A stretch of DNA of 64,000 nucleotides from Paulownia fortunei (Eukaryota; Streptophyta; Magnoliopsida; Lamiales; Paulowniaceae): assembly GCA_019321725.1 (NCBI GenBank), contig CM033118.1:6536071-6600070 (forward strand), read 5' to 3'. The position numbers and the translations under genes were made by a program. The notes beneath the pieces were generated by a model. That model searched no databases. It saw only the letters and a program-made list of their open reading frames with translations, and was not told the DNA's origin. Positions 32,331 through 44,306 of the stretch are shown in pieces; positions within the stretch are counted from its first letter, which is position 1; every line of letters starts with the position of its first letter.

Positions 32331-34541
32331 TTTTAGTCTCAAGAAAATAGGATAGAAATTAACAAAAAGATTGCTCTGAAGAGATGTCTATCATCCTCTT
32401 TCTTGCCTGATTTTCATCTTATATCTTGAAGAAATTATATGCTTGGTAAGTGGTTTCATTTTATTGAAGTCAGCAGCTAAACATTGATGGGTTTATTTAT
32501 TAACTTTGTTTTTGCTTCATATATTTTTTCATGATACTCAACTGTGTTATTATTTGAAATTATTTATTTTTGTTTGAAAGAATATACGTTTGATTTTTAT
32601 TTTTAATAGTTCTACGTATTCACTTTCTTTGGTTAGGTCGTCCTACATGTAACATATAGGTTCATGTTATGCTGCCATTTGTTAAATAAATTTAACTACA
32701 AACTTTATGGTGGTTTTGTAATTTTTGTCTAATTTGTCTGCAATCAAAAGTCTTCAATGACAAGTTAAAAGTGTTTGTCAAAATTTTAAGAGATGGTTTT
32801 ATAAGTGTAAAAATAAAACTTTGGAATTTTATAAGCTTCTTAAGAAAAGTAAGGAAAATTTTATTTTATTTATAAATATTAATGAAAATCTTTAATATGA
32901 TTTTTCAAATTATAAATTTGTTATTACTAATATATTATAATTTTTATGATTTTATTTTATCTAGTTATTGTTAGAGTTTATTCTTTTAATATAAGCTCCA
33001 AAAACTTACTATAAATTTATTAAACGTTTTAAATAAGTTTATCTAAGTTGGTTGGAAGCTAATGGAATGTTGAAAGTAATTAATGCACCAATAGGGAAAA
33101 CTTGTGCTTTTTGTAAAACCGATGAATATGAGATAAAATTAGAAAAGTAGCATAAAATTAACAGTAAAGGATATTTGAAAAATGTGTTGAAAAGTGAGAT
33201 TAAGATAATAAATGAGTGACTGGTAGAAAATTTGTAATTTTTAAACTTTTCCTTAAAAGTTCAAAGTGACATTTTTTCAACACGTCACTTAGCCCTTGCA
33301 TGTTTTTAATTTTAAAATTCATTTTCTCATTTTATACTATTCTAAATTTCAGAATTATGTTATTTTTAATGAAAATGTTTATTGTTTCTTCTCATTTTCC
33401 TTAAAAAAATTATGTATCAAACATATTATACACTAAATCTTAAAAATAATACTATACAAAACACAAAATATAATTTTATTTTTATTTCGTACTTTCATAT
33501 TTAAAATTCTCTAAAAACTAGTCAATCAAACATATTCTTATTTCTAAACCTATATAAAATCTCATTTTTTTTTCATTCATCCAAATATAATTTCAGTTCT
33601 CATAATTAAAATCAATACAAAATCAAAATTCTAAATAGAAATATTTAAAATAATTTTTTTTTTACCGAAAACATAACTATACAATGCCTAAGTGTCTGAA
33701 ACAATTTTGAATTATTTACTTAAAAACTACTAAAATCTAGAAGCACCTCAAAAATTTACTTTTGACTTCTTCCAAATTTTAGCTTCATTTAAGAGCATTA
33801 AAAATAGAATCACTATTGTAAAATATGTCAAAAATGCTTAAGTTCAGCTAGAAGCTTTACCTTTTTATTCTTCTACTTAAAAAAGTATCCTTTACCACTA
33901 TATCTAATTATATTAAGTATTAACCAAGGTAGATCACTGCAAGGTGTGATTGTAGAATATTGAGTTTTGCTTAGGCTACATTTGGTTCAATGGAAGATAG
34001 GAAAAAGATAAAAATGAGAGAAAAATTAATGTACTCATTTTTTTTTTCTTTTTTTTATAGAAAAGTAGCAATGCTTTTCACAAAACATAAGAGATGAGAT
34101 GTGAGAAAAACTAAAACTTATGAATTTGTTATTTTTTGCTAAAATTTTATAGAGACTTATTGTTTCTTGATTACACAATATAATTTTCGATTACTCAATA
34201 TAAAATTATCGTTCTCCTATAATTTTTATCCATAATATCAATAGAAAATCCAAAATTGATAGAGATTCAGACTTATGGCCACTCTTCTTGTTCATCATCT
34301 TCGTTTTCAACATCATTCGCAACAATTTATTAGAGTAGTCATAGTCTTGTACATGAGCAAAATGTAAGAATTATTCACATGACTGTATGTATGAATAATT
34401 TTGACAATCTCAAAGTATGTCTAAATTATTTATTAAAATAACAAATAGTAAATACATATGTCCAGCAATTTTGACATATCAAATACAAATTGTCGTATTT
34501 GAAATACATCAAATATGTGTTATGATATAAATTTCTTTATT
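32331..34541. other. Intergenic AT-rich DNA, no gene seen
   Basis: Only short A/T runs and stop-rich frames in all readings; no domain or repeat recognised. Confidence 0.5.
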
Positions 34542-34636
34542 AAATTGGACCGGGTTTAGGATCCTGACCCAATTGACATCCATATTTTGTTGGATGTCTC
34601 CACAATTTAAGTGGGATTGAGTTTCCTAATTGGACA
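34542..34636 (+). repeat. Fragment of the copia LTR (left end of the array)
   Basis: About 95 bases match the first part of the LTRs at 38489 and 42804 (phrases GACCCAATTGACATCCATAT and GAGTTTCCTAATT). The TGTTGG start is damaged. A further 20-base LTR start (TGTTGGAAATTGGATCAG) sits at 34875, in the loop of the inverted repeat. Confidence 0.7.
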
Positions 34637-35128
34637 ACAAATACTACCTTAAGCCAATCGCAACACAAATATGACTTATACCTAAAATGTTTCTTACATG
34701 AAAGATGGACAAATCTACTCGCTCAATCAATGTCTTATAAGTGCATCAATTTAACCGACTATTTCGAATGCCTTTTGCACATCTCCAAAGAGTAGCTCAT
34801 ACCAATTGTTGAACTTGAAAAAATAACTCATGCCCTTTGCTGAGCTTGAGATGGCATTGTAAACTCATACAAAATGTTGGAAATTGGATCAGATTTATAA
34901 TGCCATCTCAAGCTCAGCAAAGGGCATGAGTTATTTTTTCAAACTCAACAATTGGTGTGAGCTACTTTTTGGAGATGTGCAAAAGGCACTAGATTCGAAA
35001 TAGTCGGTTAAGTTGATGCACTTATAAGACATTGGTTGAGCAAGTAGATTTGTCCATCTTTCATGTAAGAAACCTTTTAGGTATAAATCATATTTGTGTT
35101 GCGATTGGTTTAAGGTAGTATTTCTTGT
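34634..35128. repeat. Large inverted repeat, arms about 230 bp
   Basis: The left arm 34634-34863 is the reverse complement of the right arm 34894-35128 with few mismatches. For example, AACTCATGCCCTTTGCTGAG on the left pairs with CTCAGCAAAGGGCATGAGTT on the right, and the outer ends pair ACAACAAATACTACCTT with AAGGTAGTATTTCTTGT. The loop is about 30 bases and contains a short LTR-start fragment. The right arm is in place within the copia sequence (it matches 41427 onward); the left arm is the inverted extra copy. Confidence 0.9.
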
Positions 35129-38100
35129 ACTTTTTTCATGATTTTTGTTTTAATTATATTGTGGCATGCGAGGTTAGGAGGATGACTGTATTAGCTGGAG
35201 GAGGCTTTATTGGCTAATTCGCTAAGGTCAACCTTCCTCTGCATAAAATTTTATAGCAGGAAAAAGCCCGTTGGAAGAAAGAAAGAGGGTTATTTATCCT
35301 CTAGAGCTAGTCCCCTAAAATGAGTGTAGACTTACGAGTATGAGACACTGAATAGTTCATTCTATTTTTCTTTATTTGCTATTCGCGCTATAAGCTAGTA
35401 CACTCTAGCTCTCACTAGTCAAAAGCACCAAATTGTTTAGAGCGATTCTTGATGGAGGTAGAGAACCACAGGGAGTATGAACATTCAGGTTCAACATACT
35501 AATTGGAAGCGAGAATAACATGTCTAAATAGTTTGGAGACATGTGTGGGGAAAATAGAATTGTAATTTGAAGGATGATTCTAAACATTTCGCAACTAAAG
35601 GAGTTTGCGAAGAGTGATGAATCAAACACTTCAAAATGACTTAATTGATATGATGACGCAAATTAATTTGTATCTCAATTAGGAAGATGCAATCTTGATT
35701 GTGGCCTACATAATGAAAATTGTGCCTCCAAGTGAATTCTCCAACCTCTAATGAGCTGTGATATGGCAGTAAGCTCAAATTAGTGGGTTTATGCCTATTT
35801 AAGTTCAAGGAGCTATGTTCTCAAAAGTGATGAACACCTTAATGGAGAAATTATAAAAACTTAAGTCGCACAATATAGATTTTCTCATGGAGGAATAACG
35901 AGCATATAAGAAGTCAAATGAATCTTGCGCTATATGAGTTGTAAGATTCTTGAAGTGGCGCTCAATTTTCTAGTGAGAATGATGTTTTTTAAAACTCATT
36001 TAGCAATCACTGGAATAGTGGGAGCGACCCTAAGTTAGTGAGAGTGTCTCACTTGAAAATGAGTCTCATATTCCACAAGTAAGAAGGAGTGCACATGAGT
36101 TGTTCCCTATCGTCTATATGAGATTAAGTGGGTATCCTTCATGACTACTTTTGTGGATGTTGATGAGTTAACTTAGACTTTTGACTTCACTTGATGCTTT
36201 AAGGGAATACTTGCTATGAAGGAAAAAATGAGCCTAATGACCAAGAACAAAGTCTAGAGTTGGTTAATTTTCCATTTAAGTGCAAGACCATTAGAAACAT
36301 GTGGTTTCTAGAGGTCAAGTGCAAAGTAGATGGGTTGATTAACATTTGTATAGCTCAACCAAGGGCAAAATGTTTACGCCTCATTGTGGAACATAAATTT
36401 TTGAGATGTTCTCCCTAAATGGTGAGATCGCCTCAATACACTAAGATGCTATTAGTTATTGCCACTTTAATCTAGGTTTGTCCTGGACGATTGAGGTTGA
36501 CATATATAAATGAGGAGTGGACGATGAGATCTATGTAGATCGTCTAATGAATTCAAGAAGTGGGGCAAGAGCACAAAGATTGCTGATCGAGAAGCTCCAT
36601 TTGTAACTTGAATTATCGTCCAAAAAGTGGTGTTATCGATTTCATCGAGCTATCACTCTGGTAGGCTTACGATGGTTGAATAAGATCACTGAATATATGT
36701 CAACATAAATAAGAGAATTTAATTCTCACTGTATTTGGGCAATAATATGATGGCCAGAAGGGACATGAAGGTGTCTCCGCTTAGTAGTGGTTGTCATTTA
36801 TATTTGAATGGACGTAGGAAAAGTAGATGTATACTTGGTATTGTGATACCGAATTTTTATATGCATCTCACCAATCCTATTGACACTTCATGGTCAAAGA
36901 TTATGTTCTTAGTTAGATTGAAATACCTTGAGATGGAAGAAGAAAAGAAATGCTAGCTAGTATTATGCAAGCGTTGTAGAAGGTTTGATGTGCACTAGTG
37001 TGTACTCGACTAGTACTGTACTTGATAATTAGATTATTGGTGAGTGGATATCAAAGTGATCCTTGACGCAATAATGTGATGCTGTCAAGTGGACACTTAG
37101 ATATCTTAATAGAGTGGTCTGAGATTTGTTGGAAGCGATTTGGTATTTTGAAAGGATGCACATTGTGCGCACATTTGTGAGGCTTTTGTTGTCTTTGTGA
37201 TAATAAAGCCAGTTTGATGTATGCTTTGGGCGCCAAGTATTGTTGGAGGACTAAACATACTAATACCAGTCACCCCTTTACTTAAGGGAGTATTGCGCAA
37301 AATTAATTTGTTCTCAGTCATATTTCTACGAGCGGTTTGTTCGCTTATCCCTTGCCTCTGTGTAGAGATATGCTCCAAAGGCATGTGAGTAGTACGAGAT
37401 TACGTAGAATTTGATTTTTGTGGTCAGTAAGAACATATTGTGATTAATGAGTTATATTTGTATTCTTATTATGAGTTTTGTACTGGATTTGTGAGTTGTC
37501 ACCAGGCTTTGATTGACCCTCTCACATGGGTAATCGCCTTGACGCTATGATAGCGAGCATGATGAGACTTAAAGATCGTGTCGCATAATTAAGGTTTGCG
37601 AATGATTGCCTTTACGCTTGGAGCAGCGAGGAAGGTTAATATGTATAACTAAGAGTCGCCTTAACTTGGAGGCTAAGATGAGATCAGAGTTGATTGATTA
37701 TGAAGAAGTATGTCCAAACTTCATAATAAGCTTGTTCTCAGCTGAACGTGCAAACTGTAAGAAGATATTTTGGAGAGTGACTTCTGGTGGTATGCAGGTC
37801 AGGCGCTTTGAGAGCAACTGGACTTAGGTTCATATGATGTTAAGAGTGTGACATGCCTAAATTGAGTAAGAGCTCCATCATAGCATGTATTCATACTACA
37901 TGTGCTTTGAGACGACCTCTTATGGAAAAGTGACTGAATGGATCCCTGCTTCGTTATTGTGTGAGCTCATATTATTTTTGTACCCTTTGGGACTCTGGAC
38001 TTTGTCATGAGGTGTAAGCTTGATGATGCTACTTTAGCATGTTTCCAATAGCCATGCATGATTCGGTCTGTCAGAGCATGTTTAGGAAAGCTGTCAAGAC

Positions 38101-38488
38101 CAAGCTGATTGGCATTAGAGGCCGAGGAAGAACTAGGTTGGTAATGCACTTATGTTCTATGGTTCATAGCTCAGGCGACTATGTCGAAATGTGTTTGACT
38201 AGTTATGAATATAAATACATATTTGAGTAGATCGAGCATGCTCTATTTATTTCATTGAGGGATCTAGAAATGCTTGATTGAGTGCGACCACTTGATTTGG
38301 GGTACACAATGAGCTATTGAGTTGTAGGGTTATGTTAGTTTGGTGATGACTTAATATAACTCTCCTCACCTATGCTTTTTCGCTTGGTCGCACACCTCAT
38401 TTTCTGTATGAAGGGATTGGTGTGAGATTGAGAAATTGTATAATGATGAGATTCGAAGAGATCGAGTCAAATATGTATGAGTGGGAGA
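34894..38488 (+). pseudogene. Ty1/copia internal region, first copy, degenerate
   Basis: Stop-ridden but recognisable copia polyprotein remains. At 36210-36960 there are traces of reverse transcriptase in shifting frames, including RFHRAIT near 36640 and YLGNNMMARRDMKVSPLSSG in the thumb-side region near 36730. Around 37075-37110 there is RNase H-proximal sequence (DAVKWTLRYLNRV). It lacks a primer-binding site and gag. It ends with the purine tract GAGTGGGAGA (38479-38488) directly before the next LTR. Many stops mean it cannot encode a protein. Confidence 0.65.
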
Positions 38489-38946
38489 TATTGGAAATTG
38501 GATTGGGTTTAGGACCATTGACCCAATTGACATCCATATTTAGTTGGATATCTCCACAATTTGAGTGAGATTGAGTTTCCTAATTAGACTAGAATTCTAC
38601 CGTAAGTAGGAATAAATATCTTTAATCCCCATCCAAAAGAATGTGTGAATGAACGTAATTCTCCCATAAACTCTCTCCATATTCTCTCAAATCTTTTTCT
38701 GTCTCAGTCTTCCTTGGAGCATCACCATAGACTCCAAATATTTGAGGTATGTAATTGAGTGAATAACTCTAGTAGTTATTCACCACCAACGAGAAAGATA
38801 TGTTCGTCCTTCGATCAAAAAGAGGCTGGTAGATGAGCTTGATTCGGGATACGTAGATCGACAATCCGCTGCGTATAGGTATACCCGATCTACATAAATT
38901 ATATGAATAGTTGATTCATATTATATTGTTGATTAATTTTCTTACA
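38489..38946 (+). repeat. Copia LTR, shared middle LTR of the tandem array
   Basis: This LTR is 458 bases long, the same length as the one at 42804-43261, with about 19 differences counted by eye. It starts TATTGGAAATTGG (TG changed to TA) and ends CTTACA. It has a purine tract on its left and a tRNA-iMet primer-binding site on its right, so it serves as the 3' LTR of one copy and the 5' LTR of the next. Confidence 0.9.
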
Positions 38947-38947
38947 G

Positions 38948-38961
38948 TGGTATTAGAGCCC
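38948..38961 (+). other. Primer-binding site (tRNA-iMet type)
   Basis: TGGTATTAGAGCCC follows the LTR after one base. The usual plant copia site is TGGTATCAGAGC, so there is one C-to-T change. Confidence 0.85.
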
Positions 38962-39344
38962 ATGGGGCTCGTTCTCATCATTTCATTTGATTGAATTTAT
39001 TGATGTGTATGTGCTTAAAAAAATAAATTAAAAGTATAAAATTTTTACCATACATTGATCTTAATGTGTAGATCACGTGGTTAAAATTTGGTGAAAAATG
39101 GATACTTGGTTTGAGAGAAAATTTAATTTAAAGTTGGATACTTGTTTATATTTAGACTCCAAATCGAACTAGTTTTTGATATTTTTGTTATGAAATTTTT
39201 ATCCTATGTTGTAGAGCATAAAAAGAGGTTCGAAACGATATAAAATTCGTAAAAAATAGACTTAAAATGAATAAGATATGATTTTTTAAAGTTTTTGACA
39301 GATATTTAATTTTTCTTGTTGGAAAATCCATTTGGTCGCCAGAA

Positions 39345-39545
39345 TTAGACGGCCAGTGCCGGAGAAGGTGCCGGCGCTGACATGGCGCACTTGGTTGACG
39401 TGGCATATAGCCATGTGGCGCACACGCTTAGGTGGCGCGCTGACATGGCTTCTCTGGCTGACGTGGCGGCATAGGCAACGTGGCGCACGATTGGCGGCAC
39501 ACACGCTTAGATTGGCGCTTAGCTTGCGGGTACGTGGCGCCTCTA
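39345..39545. repeat. GC-rich island with repeated TGGCGC and ACGTGGC motifs
   Basis: A sharp GC-rich patch in AT-rich DNA. ACGTGGC occurs at 39398, 39461, 39478 and 39532, CACACGCTTAG occurs at 39421 and 39510, and GTGGCGC or ATGGCGC recurs between them. It lies about 400-600 bases after the primer-binding site in the copia leader. ACGTGGC is the core of G-box/ABRE sites, but regulatory use is only inferred. Confidence 0.75.
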
Positions 39546-39676
39546 TGGCTGCCATGTGTTGTTGAAAATAAAATTTGAGAGTTTGCACCAACATGGGTTT
39601 GAACCTGCCTCTGTGGCTGCCATGTGTTGTTGAAAATAAAATTTGAGAGTTTGCACCAACATGGGTTTAAACCTGG
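39541..39676. repeat. 68-bp tandem duplication
   Basis: Units 39541-39608 and 39609-39676 each begin CTCT.TGGCTGCCATGTG; only two or three differences are visible. Confidence 0.9.
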
Positions 39677-40670
39677 GTTGCTGATTGTTATTGAGATAAG
39701 GAACTACCACTAGATCACTGTCCTCTTTTGTGAAAAAATTGACTGCGAAATCTATATAATAATTTTTTGTTCTATTTTTCTAAAAAGTTTTTTGATGTGA
39801 ATAGAAAGTGATTAAAATATTTTTGCGCATTGCGATACATGTAAATATATTTTTTGTCGGTCAAAGTTTTTAATATCAAAATACTTTTTGTGTATTAAGG
39901 TACATGTAAAAATATTTTTTTTGCGCATTAGGATGCATACAAGATTATTTTTATATGATTAATATGTCCATTATGAGTTACGTGCTTTATTAATTATATT
40001 TTTTACATAATTATGATATAATTTAAATTTATTTGATGCGATATGAATTATTATATATTGTGAATGAATAGACACTGATATTTGAGTGCTCATATAAATT
40101 GAATGTTTATTGTTTTATATTATCTTATATTTTTATGGGAGATAATTTATGACGGTGGTGATAATTCGATATTCCTATTTTTGTCTAGATTGATGTAGTA
40201 GGCTTTGAACCAATATAATTTTTTTATTATTTTCAAGGCATGTATTTACTAGACTATTTTTGGGATACCATGTATATCAATTTTAGGGGGATATTTTTTA
40301 TTTTACCACCATGGGCCAAATTTATCTCAACATGATGCACCAAATGTCAATATCGCTCGTATGTGGCTAATATTTTATTGTTCATATTGCATATTTGCAT
40401 TCATAATATATGTGTGGATAAATTTATATTTTATTCATGATTAGTAAATTTTTATTATGTCTTTTATTCAGTGGGAGATGATTACTAGTCTAAGTTGCGA
40501 AATTTTCGATTTCGCTGAGTATAAAGGAATAATAAACAATTTACTTCGATCTAGAATAAAATATTAGACCATTACCTATATTTTTTATTTTTTTTTGCGC
40601 AATTAATTTAGAAGTTTTAGATCAACTCACAAATTTTACGTTTTAAGCCAATTAAGCATGAAAATGGACA

Positions 40671-40870
40671 AGTTGTCCAATATTGTCGCGACTTATATGC
40701 TGACAATATGGTAGTGGACTAAAATTAATATTTGCGCTTTAATTTGTTTAAGCCGTAAATACAAGATTTTAAGTTGTCAAATATTATCGCGACTTAGGCG
40801 CTGACAATATACTAATGGATCAAGAATTACGTTTGTGCTTTAATTTGTGCAAGCTGCAAATATGAGGAAT
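40671..40870. repeat. Imperfect ~101-bp tandem duplication in copia gag region
   Basis: AGTTGTC(C)AATATT.TCGCGACTTA recurs at 40671 and 40772, followed each time by GCTGACAATAT and a TTTGCGCTTTAATTTGT-like phrase. Confidence 0.75.
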
Positions 40871-42803
40871 TAATAAAGGAGATTGAGCTCTATTTTATCA
40901 TATGAGCTTGCTCATAATTAAAAAGTTCTAGTTGTCCTAAAGTCGTTTTTTTTTTCAGCTGGCTTATAAATATTACTAACATATTTTTGATAATAATCGC
41001 CTAACTTGAGGCTGATTGTTGAGAGTCGAAAAATGTACAAGTAATTATTCTTGTCGCTCATATTGACCAATATAAACCAATTTGGGTTAGTGTTGGAAAA
41101 GACAAAAATAGCTTGACAAGAGCAAAAGTTAAAACTAGAACTGTAAATTTGATCCAATAAAGTGACAAGGCGTGTCACCTTAGTAATAAAGACAACTAAC
41201 CGCCAACAAATGTCAAGGGCAATGATGAGACTGGTCATTTTGCTCGTAATTGTACTGAGATGAAGTTTGACTACTTAAAGCTCTCTCATTTGCTGATATT
41301 CTCAATTCTCTCCTTCGATGGATAGTAGAAGTTGATGAAACATAACATAAAATTTGAGATTTAGCAAACTATTGTCGAGCGTTGTGCAGCCATGCTTGTT
41401 TAAATGGCGCACAAGAGGAGGCATTATGAGTTTACAATGCCATCTTAAGCTTAGCAAAGGGCATAAGTTATTTTTTCAAGCTCAACAATTGGTGTGAGCT
41501 ATTCTTTGGAGATGTGCAAAAGGCATTCGAAATAGTCGGTTAAATTGATGCACTTATAAGACATTGATTGAGCGAGTAGATTTATCCATATTTCATGTAA
41601 GAAACCTTTTAGGTATAAGTCATATTTGTGTTGCGATTGGCTTAAGGTAGTATTTTTTGTACTTCTTTCATGATTTTTGTTTTAATTATATCGTGGCATG
41701 CGAGGTTAGGAGGATGACTGTATTAGCTGGATGAGGCTTTATTGGCTGACTCGCTAAGGTCAACCTCCCTTTGCACAACATTTTCTAGTGGGAAAAAGCC
41801 CGCTAGAAGAAAGAAATAGGGTTATTTATCCTTTAGAGCTAGTTTCCTAAAACGAGTGCAGACTTACAAGTATAAGGTACTGAATATTGTATTCTATTTT
41901 TCTTTCTTTGTTATTCTCACTATAAGCTAGTACACTCTAACTCTCACTAGTCAGAAGCGCCAAATTGTTTAGAGTGATTCATGACAGAGGTAGAGAGCCA
42001 CAAGGAGTATGAACATTGAGGTTCAACATACTAATAGGAAGCGAGAATAACATGTCTAAATTATTTGGACACATGTGTGGGGAAAAGGGAATTGCAATTT
42101 GAATGATGATTCTAAACATTTCGCAACTAAACGAATTTGCGAAGAGTGATGAATCAAACACTTCAAAATGACTCGATTCATATCATGGCGCAAATTAATT
42201 TGTATCTCAATGATACAATTATGATTGCGGCCTACATAATAAAAATTGTACCTCCAAGTGAATGCTCCAAATGTATGTTCTCAAAAGTGATGAACACCTT
42301 GATGGACAAATTATAAAAAATTAAGTCGCACAATATAGATTTTCTCATGGAGGAATAACGAGCATATAAGAAGTCAAATGAATCTTGCGCTATACGAGTT
42401 GTAAGATTCTTGAAGTGGCGCTCAATTTTCTTGAGGCCGAGGAAGAACTAGGTTGGTAACGCACTTATGTTCTATGATTCATAGCTCGAGCGACTATGTC
42501 GAAATGTGTTTGACCAGTCATGAATATAAATACATATTTGAGTAGATCGAGCATGCTCTATTTATTTCATTGAGGGATCTAGAGATGCTTGACTGGGTGC
42601 GACCACTTGATTTGGGGTACACAATGAGCTATTGAGTTGTAGGGTTATGTTAGTTTGGTGATGACTTAATATAACTCTCCTCACCTATATTTTTTCGCTT
42701 GGTCGCACACCTCATTTTCTGTATGAAGGGATTGGCGTGACATTGAGAAATTGTATAATGATGAGATTCGAAGAGATCGAGTCAAATATGTATGAGTGGG
42801 AGA

Positions 42804-43261
42804 TGTTGGAAATTGGATCGGGTTTAGGACCATTGACCCAATTGACATCCATATTTAGTTGGATGTCTCCACAATTTGAGTGAGATTGAGTTTCCTAATT
42901 AGACTAGAATTCTACCGTAAGTAGGAATAAATATCTCTAATCCCCATCCAAAAGAATGTGTGAATGAACGTAATTCTCCCATAAACTCTCTCCATATTCT
43001 CTCAAATCTTTTTCTGTCTCAGTCTTCCTTGGAGCATCACCATAGACTCTAAAGATTTGAGGATTGTAATTAAATGAATAACTCTACTAGTTATTCACCA
43101 CCAACGAGAAAGATATGTTCGTCCTTCGATCAAAAAGAGGCTGGTAGATGAGCTTGATTCGGGATACGTGGATCGACAATCCGCTGCGTATAAGTATTTC
43201 CGATCCACATGAATTATATGAATATTTGATTCATATTATATTATTGATTAATTTTCTTACA
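42804..43261 (+). repeat. Copia LTR, right end of the array
   Basis: Starts TGTTGGAAATTGG after the purine tract and ends TTACA. It is 458 bases long and about 96% identical by eye to 38489-38946. It is not followed by a primer-binding site, so it is the terminal 3' LTR. Confidence 0.9.
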
Positions 43262-43339
43262 ATTTATATTATTGTTTATTGCTTATTTGATTAATTAATT
43301 ATATGTTTTTACGCTCTTCGATCATGTAATTTAGTTTAC

Positions 43340-44306
43340 TACAGTAAAATCTCTACAAATTAATAGCTTTAGGATTATATAAAATATATTAATTAAAAAT
43401 ATATTAATTAATCTATAAATTAATAATTTTTTAATTTATAGAGTACATTTACAATTTAGTGAACATACATTAAATCAACTAAAAAATTGTGGTGTTTTAT
43501 CAATCTAATTCAAGTATATATTTACAATTCCATGAATATATATTTAATCAACTAAAATTTATTATATTTTATCAATCTAATCCAATTATATATTTACAAT
43601 TTAATGAATATATATTCAATTAATTAAATTAATTATAGTTTACCAATTTAATTAATCGATATAAATTAATCTAAATGTATTTATAATTTAGTGTACACAT
43701 ATTTAATAAACTAAAAACTCACTATACTTTACCAATTTAATCAATTGAATATGAGTTTAATCTACCAAATATATATTAGATTAACTAAAAAATAAATTCA
43801 TAGTTATTGTATTAATGTAATTAAATGTGTTTCAACAAATTAGAGTAAAAAATTATCTCTATACAAATAAATACAAAGTTTTCTTCTATTTCATAGTTAT
43901 AATGACTTCCCATCTAGAAGGTATTCAAAAATCAACATGAGAGATGAGATGCGTGAAGCATTATGTGAGTACATGTATCAGACTTAATCGAAATTATTAA
44001 TTTAGTCAAAATTATTAATTTATCCTAATAAATAAAATTAGAGATGAGATCTAGTTAGATTTAAATTTCAAGAAAAAAATAAGTTGTAATAGAGTAATAT
44101 TTTAAGAAAATATCATATTTTATAGTTGCAATTTTAGTACATTATTAATTTGTGATATAAATAGGACCACATAGTTATATAAGAATTTTTTATAAAAGTA
44201 TTATTTTATTAATTTATCAAAATTATTAATTTAACATATTAACGCAAATCGGGCCATAAAAGAAATTACATAATAGAGATTATTAAATTATAGAGATGTT
44301 ACTGTA
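43340..44306. mobile_element. Candidate TIR element (~967 bp)
   Basis: The left end TACAGTAAAATCTCTACAAA pairs with the reverse complement of the right end, TACAGTAACATCTCTATAAT, and the similarity continues for about 26 bases. The inside is very AT-rich and holds about four degenerate units of 72-87 bases built on 'tttacaattt..tgaatatatatt' (43444-43760). No transposase is encoded and no clear target duplication was found, so the superfamily is open. Confidence 0.5.

Larger units (their letters stand above)
38962..42803 (+). pseudogene. Ty1/copia internal region, second copy, internally deleted
   Basis: The 5' leader and decayed gag fill 38962-41400. A broken zinc knuckle lies near 41209-41260, where ETGHFARNC is readable after a frameshift from CQGQ. 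From 41427 the sequence repeats the first copy (34894 onward). At about 42432 it jumps from the equivalent of 35955 to that of 38115, so roughly 2.15 kb containing the reverse transcriptase and RNase H traces is missing. About 70 bases are also missing near 42270. The purine tract GAGTGGGAGA ends at 42803. Confidence 0.75.

Noticed and set aside
35405..35629. Minus-strand open frame, repeated at 41979-42161
   Set aside because: The repeat is due to the duplicated copia internal region; conservation between two copies is by descent and the protein has no domain.
39332..39565. Open frames on both strands over the GC-rich island (Trp/Arg-rich)
   Set aside because: Produced by the repeated TGGCGC/ACGTGGC motifs in a retrotransposon leader; composition is not protein-like and there is no ATG start.
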